Shown here one piece after another: positions 21,882 to 32,639 of a stretch of 64,000 nt of DNA. The DNA is from Plasmopara viticola (taxonomy: Eukaryota > Oomycota > Peronosporomycetes > Peronosporales > Peronosporaceae). Location of the stretch: NCBI GenBank assembly GCA_001695595.3, contig MBPM02000024.1, positions 186,001 to 250,000 on the forward strand. The letters run 5' to 3'. Numbering within the stretch: the stretch's first letter is position 1; the number at the start of each line of letters is the position of its first letter. The notes beneath the pieces were generated by a model that worked only from the letters and a program-made list of their open reading frames with translations, was not told where the DNA came from and did not search any database. A program made the position numbers and the translations under genes.

Positions 21882-23076
21882 TGTTTCCGAAGGCGGGCGA
21901 GTTACAGAAGTCATATTTATCTGTTATAGTAACTTTTGTCGTTAGACATATTGTAAAATGGGCTAAAGGTTAGTCGACTCTGACGCCATATTACTCATTT
22001 CCTATCAACAAAGGAATCGAAAAGCTATAGGTCAGTAAGCTTGAAGGTGCGATCTGCACATTAAGTAGATCCGAGACATTTCATCTCTGAGATGTCCTGG
22101 CACTGGCATTAAGATTAGCTAGGCACTTGGAACATCTATGCACGTAAACGGATTTAATGCTGCCATAAGCTTGTGTGCGGCTGTAGTACCGCGGCTAACA
22201 AAGTGCCCATTTATTTGCTTTCAGATTGCAACATTACTACGTGTAAGGAAATAAATTTCCATGTCGTAGTCAGGCTAATGCTTAGCTGCCGTTAAATGAC
22301 TGGTCAATACCGAGCGAGCCGCGAGATATCTAGGGTGCAATTTAATGCACCATCAAATAAAAGGGGACCACTGCATTATAAACTGACGCACACGGCACCT
22401 GTGTGACGTGCCCGATCATCAGCAGATACGACGGTAACCTTGTCCGAGCTCTCACAAAGCGAAATTTTAGCGAGAACCAAAACATGATAATTCTTGGGTC
22501 GCCGCTTGCGGTCTACAATGAAAGCAATTGTTATATTCAAGTTTGTGAGGTTGCAGTAATTTTAGCTTCGTTGCAGTCCAAGCAAGTGTTCACGATGGAA
22601 AACGCCTTGTCATTACATAATTGGTAAGCGCCATATTTGCACTGCCTTATCTACCTTCGAACCCACGCACCTTACATTTGTAATTCACGTGTAAGTTCTA
22701 ATAAAAACAGAGGATACAGGTACCAATGAAGAGGGGAAGGTATATTCATAGATAGGAAATCATCGAGAAATTAGGTATAAATGTACCTTATTTATGGTAA
22801 CACTAGTTTTCGATGCTGACTTGAAATTAATTGCGATATTCTGTCACGTACCTTTGAAATGCGGTAATATTTGTGAATACGACAATACCACAGGTAATAT
22901 TGAGTACATCATCGCTTTCTCTGAGGGTGTTTAGGGGTACTCTCAACCCCCCTTTAGGGCTTGGACGAGCGGACGATGAAACATAGACGATACGCTCTCT
23001 CCGCTATCGGAACGCTTGAACTCAGCCGAGTTTGTTTCATATAAACTCATTTTCAAAGTTACCGCTAGGATTGAAG

Positions 23077-23810
23077 ATGACGATGGAAGTGTGGTTCCAA
23101 CTGGTCGATGAAAAAGGCAACACGGTCACTTCAGCCGACTGCGTTGATTGCGCGGATGATGCCGAGGTGTTACGACATCGAAGGGCAGTACAAGGACAGT
23201 CATCTCGCTGGAATCGATCCATCCGACCTCAAAATGTTCGACGCAAACGGTGTGGCGTTGGATCCGCGGGATTCGTTGGCTCGTATCGATGAGAACGTGA
23301 CGCTCATCGTGCAAGTACCTCAGTGCGCAAGCGCACCCGAAGCTGCTCTTCTCGAAGTGATTCTGCCGCACATTCTTCTAAATGCTCCAACAACTCTGAC
23401 TGAACGAGACAATACATTCAAGGAGCGATTGTGCGAGTATTATGAATGGTTTCGGCGAAAGGAGATGCGGGGGCGATGCATGTTGCTCGATGTTGCCTTT
23501 TCAAGGTCGCTCGTGATAGCGTCGCAGTTCTTTTGCCGAAGCAACGAGCATTTATCGCTTGCGATGATGCAAATATTGGATATCGACGACAAGAAGAATG
23601 GTCTGTTGCTGTCCAAGCCATTGAGAGTATGAGTTAGCACATTTCCAAATCAGCTTCATCCGTGATGATTCAGATGTTTACCGTCTAAAGCTGTTCGATC
23701 CTTTTTATTAAAGATAGCGTATCATTGATCTCAAAGACCGCAAAGGGCATGACATGCTCACTACGCAACAAAGAGGACTGCTTCTCAACAGCGTATCGCG
23801 GGCGAAGCAG
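23077..23810 (+). pseudogene. Crinkler-like effector pseudogene (left arm)
   Basis: ATG at 23077 starts a frame reading MTMEVWFQLVDEKG and VTSADCVDCADDAEV. It resembles the N-terminal ubiquitin-like module of oomycete Crinkler (CRN) proteins. A frameshift at about 23170 moves the match to a second frame with LAGIDPSDLKMFDANG and LIVQVP. Further on, a WFRRKE segment and a degenerate P-loop-like LLDVAFSRSL suggest an NTPase domain, as in CRN-type proteins. More stops follow the frame end at 23632; similarity to the other arm continues to about 23810. CRN proteins are host-directed effectors or nuclear proteins. The family call is from pattern only. Confidence 0.55.
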
Positions 23811-23823
23811 TCCTCTTTGTTGC
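23765..23823. repeat. Perfect 19-bp inverted repeat (hairpin)
   Basis: GCAACAAAGAGGACTGCTT at 23765-23783 is followed after 21 bases by its exact reverse complement at 23805-23823. The other arm of element 1 has only one of the two half-sites. Confidence 0.9.
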
Positions 23824-24007
23824 TAGTGATTATGTTGGCAAGCCTCTCAATAACTTAGAGCGGCATCTCTATCGCTGATTGAATCTGCAAGCAAGAGTCG
23901 CTCGCATGATTACCTCGAATCGGCGCATCGTATGACTTTGAAGATTTCTGAACGGAAATGTCGTTGGATACAAGATGGAAATGTTACACCGAACCATTAT
24001 GACCGCT

Positions 24008-24177
24008 AATCCAGCGATCTTCTAATTATGCCCACCACAATTTTCTAAGAAATACACACATCGCCGACTTTCAAAACATGACCACCTTAATTCTCGTTAT
24101 CAGAAACCATGTTAGTTATGGAACACTCTTAATGTTATGAATTCGGATAAATGCGGACCAGGTGTCCGTGTCCAGCG
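24008..24177. repeat. ~161-bp insertion in the left arm, flanked by 7-bp repeats
   Basis: Compared with the right arm, this stretch is extra. TCCAGCG occurs at both edges (24010-24016 and 24171-24177), as expected of a small transposon-like insertion with a target duplication. No terminal inverted repeat or coding region was seen inside. Confidence 0.5.
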
Positions 24178-24676
24178 CCTGCTCAACTCCATTTTAAAAA
24201 TTATATGGTTTTTATATCTACCGCCTTATACCCTTTTACTTATTATAATATTCTTTATAAAACCAAAGAAAAGATAAACACCTCACTTAGATATATAGAT
24301 TGATCTAGAGTTGCTATCGCTGCTTTTAATGAAAAGAAAGATGGACACAAGAGTTGTCGCAAGCCAGACACAATGCCGCTTAGAACAATAAGCACGGCAT
24401 GAGCGTATCGAAAGATAGCAACCCCCCTGTTTCAATAAAGAATATAAAATAATTCACACATGGTCACTTCGAGAATGTCATTCCGCTAATGTGTAAATAT
24501 TGCGGGATTGTAGCATTCAGACATCATAAAAAAATGAGACCGTTCATGTGTCGTATAGTGGCAATCTCACACCAAGATATGATAAAAATGATGAACGATA
24601 ACGCGTAGTCTGCTGAAAATTTCTGATTACGACATCTTGAGCGAAGTCTATATGTATAATACAATATAACTATAGT

Positions 24677-24688
24677 CATACAGATACA
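24677..24688. repeat. Target-site duplication, left of LINE
   Basis: CATACAGATACA here is repeated exactly at 25842-25853, flanking the LINE fragment. Confidence 0.75.
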
Positions 24689-25841
24689 TTTTCGGAAAAG
24701 GTTGGGGTGACGCCCTCCTTCCAAGCGCGGGGGCTTAATGCTCGCGCGCTTCAGGCAGGTGCTCTTGGGCATCTGCAGGTCTCTAATGAGTCTCACCCTC
24801 GACGCGACGGTCTCCAGCACCAGGCCAAACCCCCTTCCACGCCCTTAACCGCGCCAACCGCATCCGGATTGGCTCCTTTAATGTGAATTCTCTAGGTTCG
24901 AAGCGCAAGAAGCACGAAACACTCCCCGAAGATCTCCGGCGCTACCGCGTCGATATCCTTGGCCTCCGAGAAACCAAGATCTACGATAGAGGTGAGCACC
25001 GCATTGATGACTTCCTTCTAACCCTGAAAAAAAAAAAAAAAAAAACGAAGCCAAGACCGAAGTCACCGAAATCCGCCGCCACTGCAACCCGTCGGGCGCC
25101 ACTCGACACGCCCGATCCCGAGAAGAAACCTGGCACCACACTAAGAAGCTCGGAACACTCCTCGGCGATATTAAAGATCTATCCCGACGCAAGTCCCTGG
25201 CCACCCTCGCGCTCCACCGCCTCTGGTCCGTCTGGCTCCGCCCCACGTTCATCTCACCCAAGACACGCATTCGATTGTACAACACCTACGTTCTACCGAT
25301 TCTGCTGTACAACTGGGCTCTTACCAAGTCAGAGCTCCACGGCCTCGAGAGTTTCCATCGCCGCCAGCTTCGCTACGCTCTTGGCTATCGCTACCCCCGA
25401 CCCATTTCGAATGCAAGACTCTACGACCTCTGTGATGAGCGGCCGCTGAGACTACGACTGACACAAGCTCGCTGGCACCTGTTTGGCCATGTACTTCGCC
25501 GCTATCCCGACATTCCAGCTAACCTCCAGATGCGTGCCTACTTCTTCTCCACCGCAGCAAAATGGCGCGGACGTCCCCGCACCACGCTCCCCTCGACACT
25601 CGACCACAACCTTATTTCCCGTGGCTCCGGCTTTCGACTCCGGATAGCACAAGACCTCGAAGTGGTACGTACCCTTGCACAAGACCGAAAGAAATGGAAG
25701 ACCCATACGACCTCGGTGCTGGATGCACTGCCCGCCGAACGAGACTCGACGTATGCGGACACCACTCTATGCCGTGGACTAGCCAGACTGAGCCTAGCAC
25801 GTGCATACCTTGGCAACGCGATAACGTAATACATTACATTA
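24689..25841 (+). mobile_element. Non-LTR retrotransposon (LINE) deletion derivative
   Basis: A GC-rich insert in AT-rich surroundings, bracketed by a 12-bp direct repeat. The first part codes for the start of an apurinic-type endonuclease (IRIGSFNVNSLG, RYRVDILGLRETKI). After a run of 19 A at 25027-25045, sequence resumes in the C-terminal part of a reverse-transcriptase polyprotein. Most of the endonuclease and all polymerase catalytic motifs are missing. The 3' end is a short TACAT repeat (about 25829-25841). It is non-autonomous and sits 40 bp inside the left arm of element 1, so it postdates that element. Confidence 0.85.
25050..25829 (+). pseudogene. LINE reverse-transcriptase C-terminal fragment
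   Basis: One frame open from the A-tract to TAA at 25827-25829. It carries typical post-RT LINE motifs: TWHHTKKLGTLLGDI, LYNTYVLPILLYN, the WHLFGHVLRR segment, a WRGRPRTTLP segment and a final LDALPAERD region. The catalytic YxDD block is absent, so no activity is expected. The part from 25275 is a clean 184-codon frame. Confidence 0.8.
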
Positions 25842-25853
25842 CATACAGATACA
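25842..25853. repeat. Target-site duplication, right of LINE
   Basis: Exact copy of the 12-bp sequence at 24677-24688. Confidence 0.75.
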
Positions 25854-26164
25854 AAAAGTATGCAACTTCTTTAAAAGCAACGGGGCGTAGTGTAAGCTTG
25901 CTCGCAACAAGAAACAATGCGGCAGGCGCCCAACAACTATTGATCGAGAGGAAATTATTGTCGTAGACTAACAGAATAGAAGAATTGTCGAATCAACCAA
26001 ATATCCCAGCTTTGCTGAGGTTATTCATACACCTACTCCATCGGTGATCAAACCCGTCGAGGTCTCAAACATCAAATGTAAGTAAATCTCTAAAATTGGA
26101 TGATGCGATTCTCGCACCAGTGATCGCGGATAGCGTGGTATATAAAGAGGATCAAAGTTCGGAA

Positions 26165-28017
26165 TCGGAAGTATATATTGAATGATTTCGCAGAAGCGAA
26201 AAAAGTTTTTCTTCGAGCAGTACATCGAAACGGGCAAAGTAAAGCAGTTCAACATAAAAGAAAGATTTCTTAGACCCCATGGATGTCATTAAAGTTTTTA
26301 ACGAATACATTGCCAACAAAAACTTGGATATCAAAGGATCAATAATGATTGACAGCAATGCGTAATTTGATGGATATCGCTCTTGCTTTAAATCTAAAAA
26401 GGCAACAAGACGCTAAGACATTTCTATTGTAAGAGCGAGCTGATGATGATGAACATACTAATCGTAATTGACGAGGTGAATGTTGCTCAATACTGCGTTT
26501 AAAAAAGATCTACGATCATCGTCTATACGATGAAGTGGTCATCGTGCAATGACATCATACTACTTGGAACTTGGCGGGTATGCTATACAAGGAACAACAC
26601 GTCGATAGTGGTCTGATGCGTAAAACTTATTTGTGTATTCTACAGACAATGGCATTTCGGTTTGATCAAGCTGCCGCATTGAGCGTGGTTGACGATTAAA
26701 AAACGTGTAAATACCATCCTCAATTGACTGAGTCTCATATCAAATCTATTGGTCGTGGAACTAATTCAATCGAATACAACAAGTGAATAGCAAAATATGA
26801 ACCGGAGGAGGGCAAGGAAAAGAAAGAAAAGAAAGCTAAGAAAGGTGATGACCTTAGTGTTTCTCATTATCCGAAATTTCATGCCTACTGTGAAAAGGGA
26901 GAATTGCTGCCAATCTTCAATTGTAACAGCTCAGAAACGTATCTCGATGTTTCAAATTAAAGAAAAGAGCTGTCGCAATGGAGAGACAACAACATTGCCT
27001 ACATCTCGAATGGCAGAAATAGATTCTACTTGATTAAAAGTTGGGATGCATTTGGAGAAATAGATTATGTGGTTGTCAAAGATGTCAAACGGTTAGATAT
27101 GACGTTTGAAATCCACAATGCGATTGCAATTGACGATGATGGACAAGATATGACTGATTACACATAGTTTGATACAGAGGACGTAATGCGCTTGCCGATA
27201 TGCGATGCAATCTACCACTTTCGTGATGACATCTAAACGGTAAGGTTGATTCTATGCCATACAATGTCAAGACAGGAGCTTGCGACAGTCAATAAAACAA
27301 ATTCGATTGGGGCTCGAACGATGTCTTTGAAAAATACAGTGGATTCGTTCATACCTACGATGCTAACCTTGTTGTTGATACAACGAAGTCCGACTGCTAT
27401 ACATAGCGTATCAAACACATTAAAGGTGATGGTCGGGAAGATATTCTGAGCTACCATACGAAGTTGTTTACATGGTATGTTCAGAGACCATATGAAAAGT
27501 CAGAAGCGTGTGGTGTTCTTGAGAGAGAAGAGGGATGCGGGAAAAACACGATCTACGAGAATCTCTTTGATCATGTAATTGGAAGGAAGTATTGCTTGGA
27601 AACACGATTAAAATCTAGAGTGGTCGATTTAATGGGTCACGAAAGTATTATGTTATAATTGTCCTTTACAGGCAGCTAATGTTAGGCAAAATTTGCATGG
27701 AGACCAAGATGAGTTCAAGGATTGCATTACCAAGCCGACTTGTATGCTTGAGAAAAAAGGTATCGACCCATATCGAACCAAAGACTGCAACAATTACTTA
27801 TACAGCGTGGAAGCGTCTAACCAAATGCGTCGATTCGTGTATTTGCTTTGCAAAAGTGATCGTGTCGAGGAAACAGCCTACTTCGAACCGATCCGCAAAC
27901 AGTTTAACAAAGCTGATGGCGTTATTTTTTATCATCATCTTATGAGCATTGACCTGGAAGGATTATACTCACACCATGATGCACCAATGACTAAAGAGAA
28001 GTCTGGTATGCAATAAT
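26165..28017 (+). pseudogene. SF3/D5-type primase-helicase (element 1)
   Basis: Replication protein of the element, read in three plus-strand frames with many stops. Towards the front are ETGKVKQFNIKERFL and MDVIKVFNEYIANKNLDIKG. In the middle a degenerate Walker A, EREEGCGKNTIYEN, is followed by GRKYCLET. A well-preserved C-terminal block (27693-28016) has DEFKDCITKPTCMLEKKGID and PMTKEKSG. Order and spacing match D5-like primase-helicases of virophages, Polinton-like viruses and some Polintons. At ~1.85 kb it is near full length, but the ATPase lysine region and frame are damaged. Confidence 0.75.
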
Positions 28018-28862
28018 CAGCTATCGAAAAGCCGATCTAATAGCTTATTGAATGTGTAGCGAATAAAACCTGTATCCGCATTTTCAGGACCGCTCAATCA
28101 CACCAAACACCAAGAATTTTAGAGCTCGTACCCAATAATATTATGCTCACATGATTTATCCAGTGGATGATTAAGGAATTGAAAACACATCAACATATAC
28201 TTCTCGAAGACCCTGACTCAGATTCTCGGACTTAACTATAAAAAGCAAGTCGATCAAGTGCGTCGAAGAGGATACGACCTATCCATTGATTCTCTTAGAA
28301 AACTAATTATCAAACACACTGACTTGTTCCATTTAAACAGTAAACAATCGAAAGTAGGGATCATCATTTTTTCTTATAGATACGATGTACTAAAAATAAA
28401 TTGAAATTCAACCCTCATGTTATGAGTCAGTCCATCTGGCGTGCTTCTTCCATTTAAAGTGATATGTTTGCCTCCCAGCTAGTAAATACTACCGCAGTCG
28501 CAAGCAATCTAGTGAACAAGGCTATCTATATCGAGCTCATTGTACCTCTTGTTTTTTTCAATCATCTCTCTTCCATTGGCTTTCCAATACCTTTTTAAAG
28601 TTCTGCATGCGCTGCTTTTTTTCTTAAACTTTTTGATCCATGAAGGTTAATAAGCTTGCACCTGATGCCTATCGGCAACTTCAGACTGCTTGATCAACAT
28701 AATCTCAAATTCGTAAGAACCATACTTCTGAAAATAGGGATAGATTGCAATTTCGCTTGTTGTTTCGCCTTCATCCCATCGTTTAAATCGAGACTAATGT
28801 CCATTCATTTAAGAGTCAAGAGTAGAGCCAAAGTAGCAAATTTCACTTTGACTTCAAACAAT
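28018..28862. other. Degenerate interior of element 1
   Basis: About 850 bases with only short frames on both strands. Some minus-strand stretches could be the tail of the small gene that starts at 29060, but no motif supports it. Confidence 0.4.
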
Positions 28863-29060
28863 TTATAAATTGATCCAATCATGACTGTAGCTATATATAC
28901 CAAAAAAAACATTAAGTGGAGCAGCTTCAGGTCCGGCCACGGTAGCAATGCCGTCCAGAAGTCCGGAAGTGATTGGCTTATAACTCGATACCATTCCATA
29001 GATCACCCCAGAAGCCGGAGTTACTAAGTCCTGATTGATGAGTGCGTAAAATTTCGCCAT
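28863..29060 (-). CDS. Small hypothetical protein of element 1 (65 aa)
   Basis: ATG at 29060 opens a 65-codon frame rich in small and hydrophobic residues (LVTPASGVIYGMVSSYKP, IATVAGPEAAPLN). Composition is more ordered than neighbouring debris and suggests a membrane-associated or virion protein. The coding signal may continue beyond the stop in another frame, so it could be truncated. No family is recognised. Confidence 0.35.
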   Translation of the reverse strand: MAKFYALINQDLVTPASGVIYGMVSSYKPITSGLLDGIATVAGPEAAPLNVFFGIYSYSHDWINL

Positions 29061-29267
29061 GAGACATATAAACTGGTATTCCTTTTCTAGATTTATAGGC
29101 CTTTACAAGTTATTTGTAATTTTCAGGACGGAAATAATGCGAGTGGTCTTTATTCAAGTGGGAGTGGCTCAGACGATGTAGGACCTTAACAGCCTGCGCA
29201 CGACTCAAATCGACGGCAAATTCCTTGTAAATCTATCTTAATTACTTGTTTATAGCGAGAGATAAAA

Positions 29268-30222
29268 ATGTCAAAGATTACTAAATCCAAAACACTCAGT
29301 CTGGATGAAATTTAAAATACTATCGCTCGTGATCTCAGAATGGGAAAGGAATATGATAATTTGTCGGACACAACGATAAATTTGTACACCAGACAACTGA
29401 TCAAGCTTTACACGACCGGCGTTGCGAACAGCAATGGTCCTCAAATGAGTTCATTTCAACATTCATTAACCAAGCAAATACGACGATGCTTCTTTACAAA
29501 ATACGTTTAAGGTGCAAAATCAAGCATCGTTGCATTTCTGATTAGCATCTATATATGCAAAAGTCTCATAACAACACTGATTGCCATGTGTACTTGGTCT
29601 GAAACAGATTTGTGCTCGCCGAAACGTATGGTAAAATATTTCTCTCTCGAGCCGAGTTTGAGCAGCTAGCGAAAGCAAAAAGAACTGATAACATAAACCT
29701 TGAGTTTGATTACAATACGTTGTGGTTGAACGTGCATTATCCACTTTGTTTGGTGTGGCCGAGCCTTCTTCTCAGTCCAAAAGAAGGTGCTCATTAATTC
29801 CAAACAAATGTTTTACATCTCAATGATTTTTGAAATGTTCGCTCATAAGACCACAAACGATTTACTTCGATAGCACCACGATGAGCTTGATCAAATCCCA
29901 CCCCGGCTTCTTGGCTAATACGCTAAAAAAGCAGCCAAGGAAGCTACTTTGGCGCATTTTCACTCGACAGCTAGATGAGTACGATCATACAAATTTAAGT
30001 AACGCCTTTAGTCAAGTTCTATCAAATTTCAATGGAAAGCCGATGTCAAAGGATATGATCCGACACATTGCTGACTCTCATTTGATCCAGTCGCCAACAT
30101 ATGCTAATCTAAGGAATTGCAAGAAGAGCGATCCACACGCCAATCTACTGTCGAGCATTGTGGCTGCTAACACAAGCTACAACAAGATTGAAGACGAGCA
30201 AATGCTTCCGAAGTATCATTGA
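29268..30222 (+). pseudogene. Tyrosine-recombinase-like protein (element 1)
   Basis: ATG at 29268 begins a frame with one early TAA, then LSDTTINLYTRQLIKLY, a pattern like the core-binding helix of phage-type integrases. Further fragments follow in other frames (SRAEFEQLAKAKRTDNINL). The last part (29830-30222) reads SNAFSQVLSNF and GKPMSKDMIRHIADSH, in which the Met-Ile-Arg-His segment resembles the Arg-His box of tyrosine recombinases. A catalytic Tyr could not be assigned. Such recombinases occur in some Polinton-like viruses. An unrelated structural protein remains possible. Confidence 0.4.
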
Positions 30223-30318
30223 AATAAGACAATTCATATGATCGCGCATCCAAGCCTCCCCCGAAGTCCGCTTAAGCTTCGCTAAGCAAACCTGAAGACT
30301 GTCGGGCGCGCAGATTCC

Positions 30319-30845
30319 GTGGTGCTTTCACACCTACTGGTCACGACAAAACGCTTGAGATTAACATCTTCAAAAAGTAAGTTATTTGATAAACCATACA
30401 AAACAATCATGGAGCAAAAGCGGAAGAGACAATACCGAAAAGCTGGTTCATTCCAGAAGCGACAAATCTCAAGTAAATTTAAAAGCAATGCTACTATCTC
30501 ACGCATTCGTCGATTTCTGGCGGATGATTTAAGAGGATAAAAGCTTTGACAAGGCTTTGTTTGACCATCTCGATGAGCCTAAGCGGGACTTCATGAAATA
30601 CTGCTAAAACAAATGCAAAATTACTCTTCGCGAGTTCGAAAGTGCGTATAATCAACTTTTGAGTCGTTTGGTCAAGCGTTGAAGATGCTCAAAGGTGCAA
30701 AAAACATTGGTGATGATCCTCTTCTGATAATAACGGAAGTAAAGTCAATCCTTGACAGACAATACGAAGATAATGTATTTTCGGCATCATACCACAGCCA
30801 ACTCAAGTGTCTGGTGAAGCTTTGGATTTCCTAGGTCTATTAAAT
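30319..30845 (+). pseudogene. Unknown element 1 protein, frameshifted
   Basis: A basic stretch (SKFKSNATISRIRRFLADD) is followed after a frameshift near 30540 by FDKALFDHLDEPKRDFMKYC and REFESAYNQLLSRLVKR, and in a third frame by VKSILDRQYEDN. The mix of helical charged segments is protein-like, and the order suggests one ~170-residue product. Family unknown. It sits between the recombinase-like gene and the penton gene on the same strand. Confidence 0.4.
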
Positions 30846-31288
30846 GTCAGTAGCTTCGACGTATCAATGTATTTTAGTGCTTTCTTCTTTTTTTGTTTTT
30901 TAGCAAGATGGTGAACACTAATCTTTTGAAGCTGATTGGACAATATTTTGATATTTGTCGAGCCGTGGTCATTTCTGGATGGCGTTACAGGGTCCGAATG
31001 ATCCACCTCGCCTGATCCATCGATCTTCAAAGCCTAAGGCATCCATTGTCGTCTAATTTTCTTAAGTCGATGCATTTTTTTATCTTTTGGATAGCATATA
31101 CAAGTAGATAAAATAAGCTTCCCAAATCTATCAAATCTGAACAACCAAGTGGCTACTCACCAGTTCCGATATCGATTCTCACAACCCATCGATTCCAGTC
31201 GGGGGTAAATTGCACTAGGACCTATATCTATCTACTACACGTGGCGAGCAATTACTGCTAAGCGTAAAAACAATAGCTGTAAGATCAT

Positions 31289-31919
31289 ATGGCCGACGGC
31301 TTCTACTACGACTACGTATTTTATCACACTCCCTGGTGGCACAAATTCGGCAAGTGACATCTACAACTACCTTGAATACTTTTGCATTCAGAACAATATT
31401 TATCTGATCAATAGCACGACTGGACAGTACTACTATATCATCTCATGCGTCAAAAATCCTCCCAATTATAACCTACAATTTAGTTTGCAGCCAGTGAAGA
31501 AGATCATTGAATATACTGCTGCTAGCGGATCTCTAACAGGCCAGCTACTGCAAACACGTCTCAGCTCCAAGTAGATAATTCTGAATTTAGAATTATCATT
31601 GGATTCAGCCCAGGTACATATCTAGCGGCTCAAACGACTAGGGCTTATGCGATTTATGGCAATTTGGCTCAGATGGACCCAACAGCCGCTGTTGTTATTC
31701 CTTTTTCAAGTCTTTACGATCCAACCGCAAACAACAACAAAAGTGCTACACCCACTCACGTCTGCTGGGGTAAAAATGGCGGTCTAATCACAACGTCTCA
31801 AGGATGAGAATTAGCGTATTGCCCAATGCAAGGAACCAATTCAATCGATCCCTCTTGGCTTTTTCGATAACGACGTATGCATTCGTTCGTTAATTCGACT
31901 TAAAAAAGTGCAACAATAA
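31289..31919 (+). pseudogene. Penton (minor capsid) protein, element 1
   Basis: ATG at 31289, end at TAA 31917-31919. Frames 1 and 2 together give a single-jelly-roll penton-like protein. After a Thr/Gly-rich start come YLINSTTGQYYYYI-like strands, then IIIGFSPGTYLAAQTT and a C-terminal LIRLKKVQQ. It aligns by eye with the element 2 penton at 49.8-50.6 kb, which has the corresponding motif VVGLTAGTYPSA. Several stops and one frameshift break it. It is tail-to-tail with the ATPase gene, 18 bp apart. Confidence 0.6.
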
Positions 31920-31937
31920 ATAATAATTGACAATAAA

Positions 31938-32576
31938 CTAGAAAAAGTTACAAATCGCAGACCACTTTTTATCAATCTTTCGATTGATTAAATCCAACAT
32001 CAACGTGCTCATTTTCTCATACGATGTTCGCTTGTAGAGTAGGATGAAGGTTTTAATCGGTACGTCAGTAGGGAAGTCGCGGCGTATGATCCCAAGGTCT
32101 ATCTGTGTTAGATTACGACCGAGTATCACATATTGAGAGCTGATTCGAACAGGCTCTATATTACCAAATTAGCTCTGTGAAATGTGAATCATATTGAAGC
32201 CTTGCTTACGTTTTCGGATGAAGTATTGTCCAATAGACATCTGCGTCCTCTTTGGTTCCATGACCAAGTGATCAAAGATTATCAGCTTGGTAGTCTCAGA
32301 TTCGTATTCACAAAGTGCTGGGACCGTTCCTTTCTCAATCACCTGGAAGTTGTCGATAGTGTCTTTGTGACGATGATATAGCGTCTCGCTGGTCTTTGTA
32401 CAAATGATGACATGAGCAAAGCATTTCCTAAGCAGCGCTATTATATACAGCACGGTGTTTGACTTCTCCGATCCACTAGGACATGCAACGCACATTCCAA
32501 ATAGCAGCTCGAAGTGCGGATTCCTTGGAAACTTTTTAAGTTTAGACTTTGGTATTGATTGGTAGAAGTTTTGCAC
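31938..32576 (-). pseudogene. FtsK/HerA (A32)-like packaging ATPase, element 1
   Basis: DNA-packaging ATPase. A single frame from 32576 to 31938 is interrupted by one TAA at 32171-32169. Walker A is CPSGSEKSN, with Glu replacing the usual Gly/Ala before the Lys; Walker B is KLIIFDHLVME, with His replacing the second acidic residue. The sensor-like region ends in FNMIHISQS, as in A32-type viral ATPases. Beyond the stop the frame continues with QYVILGRNLTQIDLGIIRRD, matching the family's C-terminus. The ~210-residue length is near normal. One nonsense and altered catalytic residues make it inactive. Confidence 0.75.
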
Positions 32577-32639
32577 TTTATAGTCTGTTGATCCGAAAAG
32601 TCTCTTCCTTCAATTGTCAATTCGCCTCTATTTAATAGT

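Larger units (their letters stand above)
12135..22902. other. 10.8-kb gene-free region of old repeats
   Basis: No coding region is supported on either strand. The longest open frame (15259-15759) has no recognisable motif, and frames elsewhere are short and evenly spread. I saw no reverse transcriptase, integrase or transposase motif. What it does hold are a diverged direct repeat pair (13712-13879 and 21721-21881) and an inverted pair (16974-17163 and 20091-20305). The picture fits heavily mutated transposon remains between the ankyrin cluster and element 1. Confidence 0.6.
22903..24636 (+). repeat. Element 1 left inverted arm
   Basis: About 1.73 kb pairing with the reverse complement of 38322-39902. 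Similarity starts at GTACATCATCGCT and ends near GATTACGACATC. The arm is ~150 bp longer than its partner because of an insertion at about 24008-24175. It contains a Crinkler-like pseudogene and, near its inner end, a tandem ~58-bp unit (starting TCCGCTAATGTGT) that is present in both arms. Confidence 0.85.
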
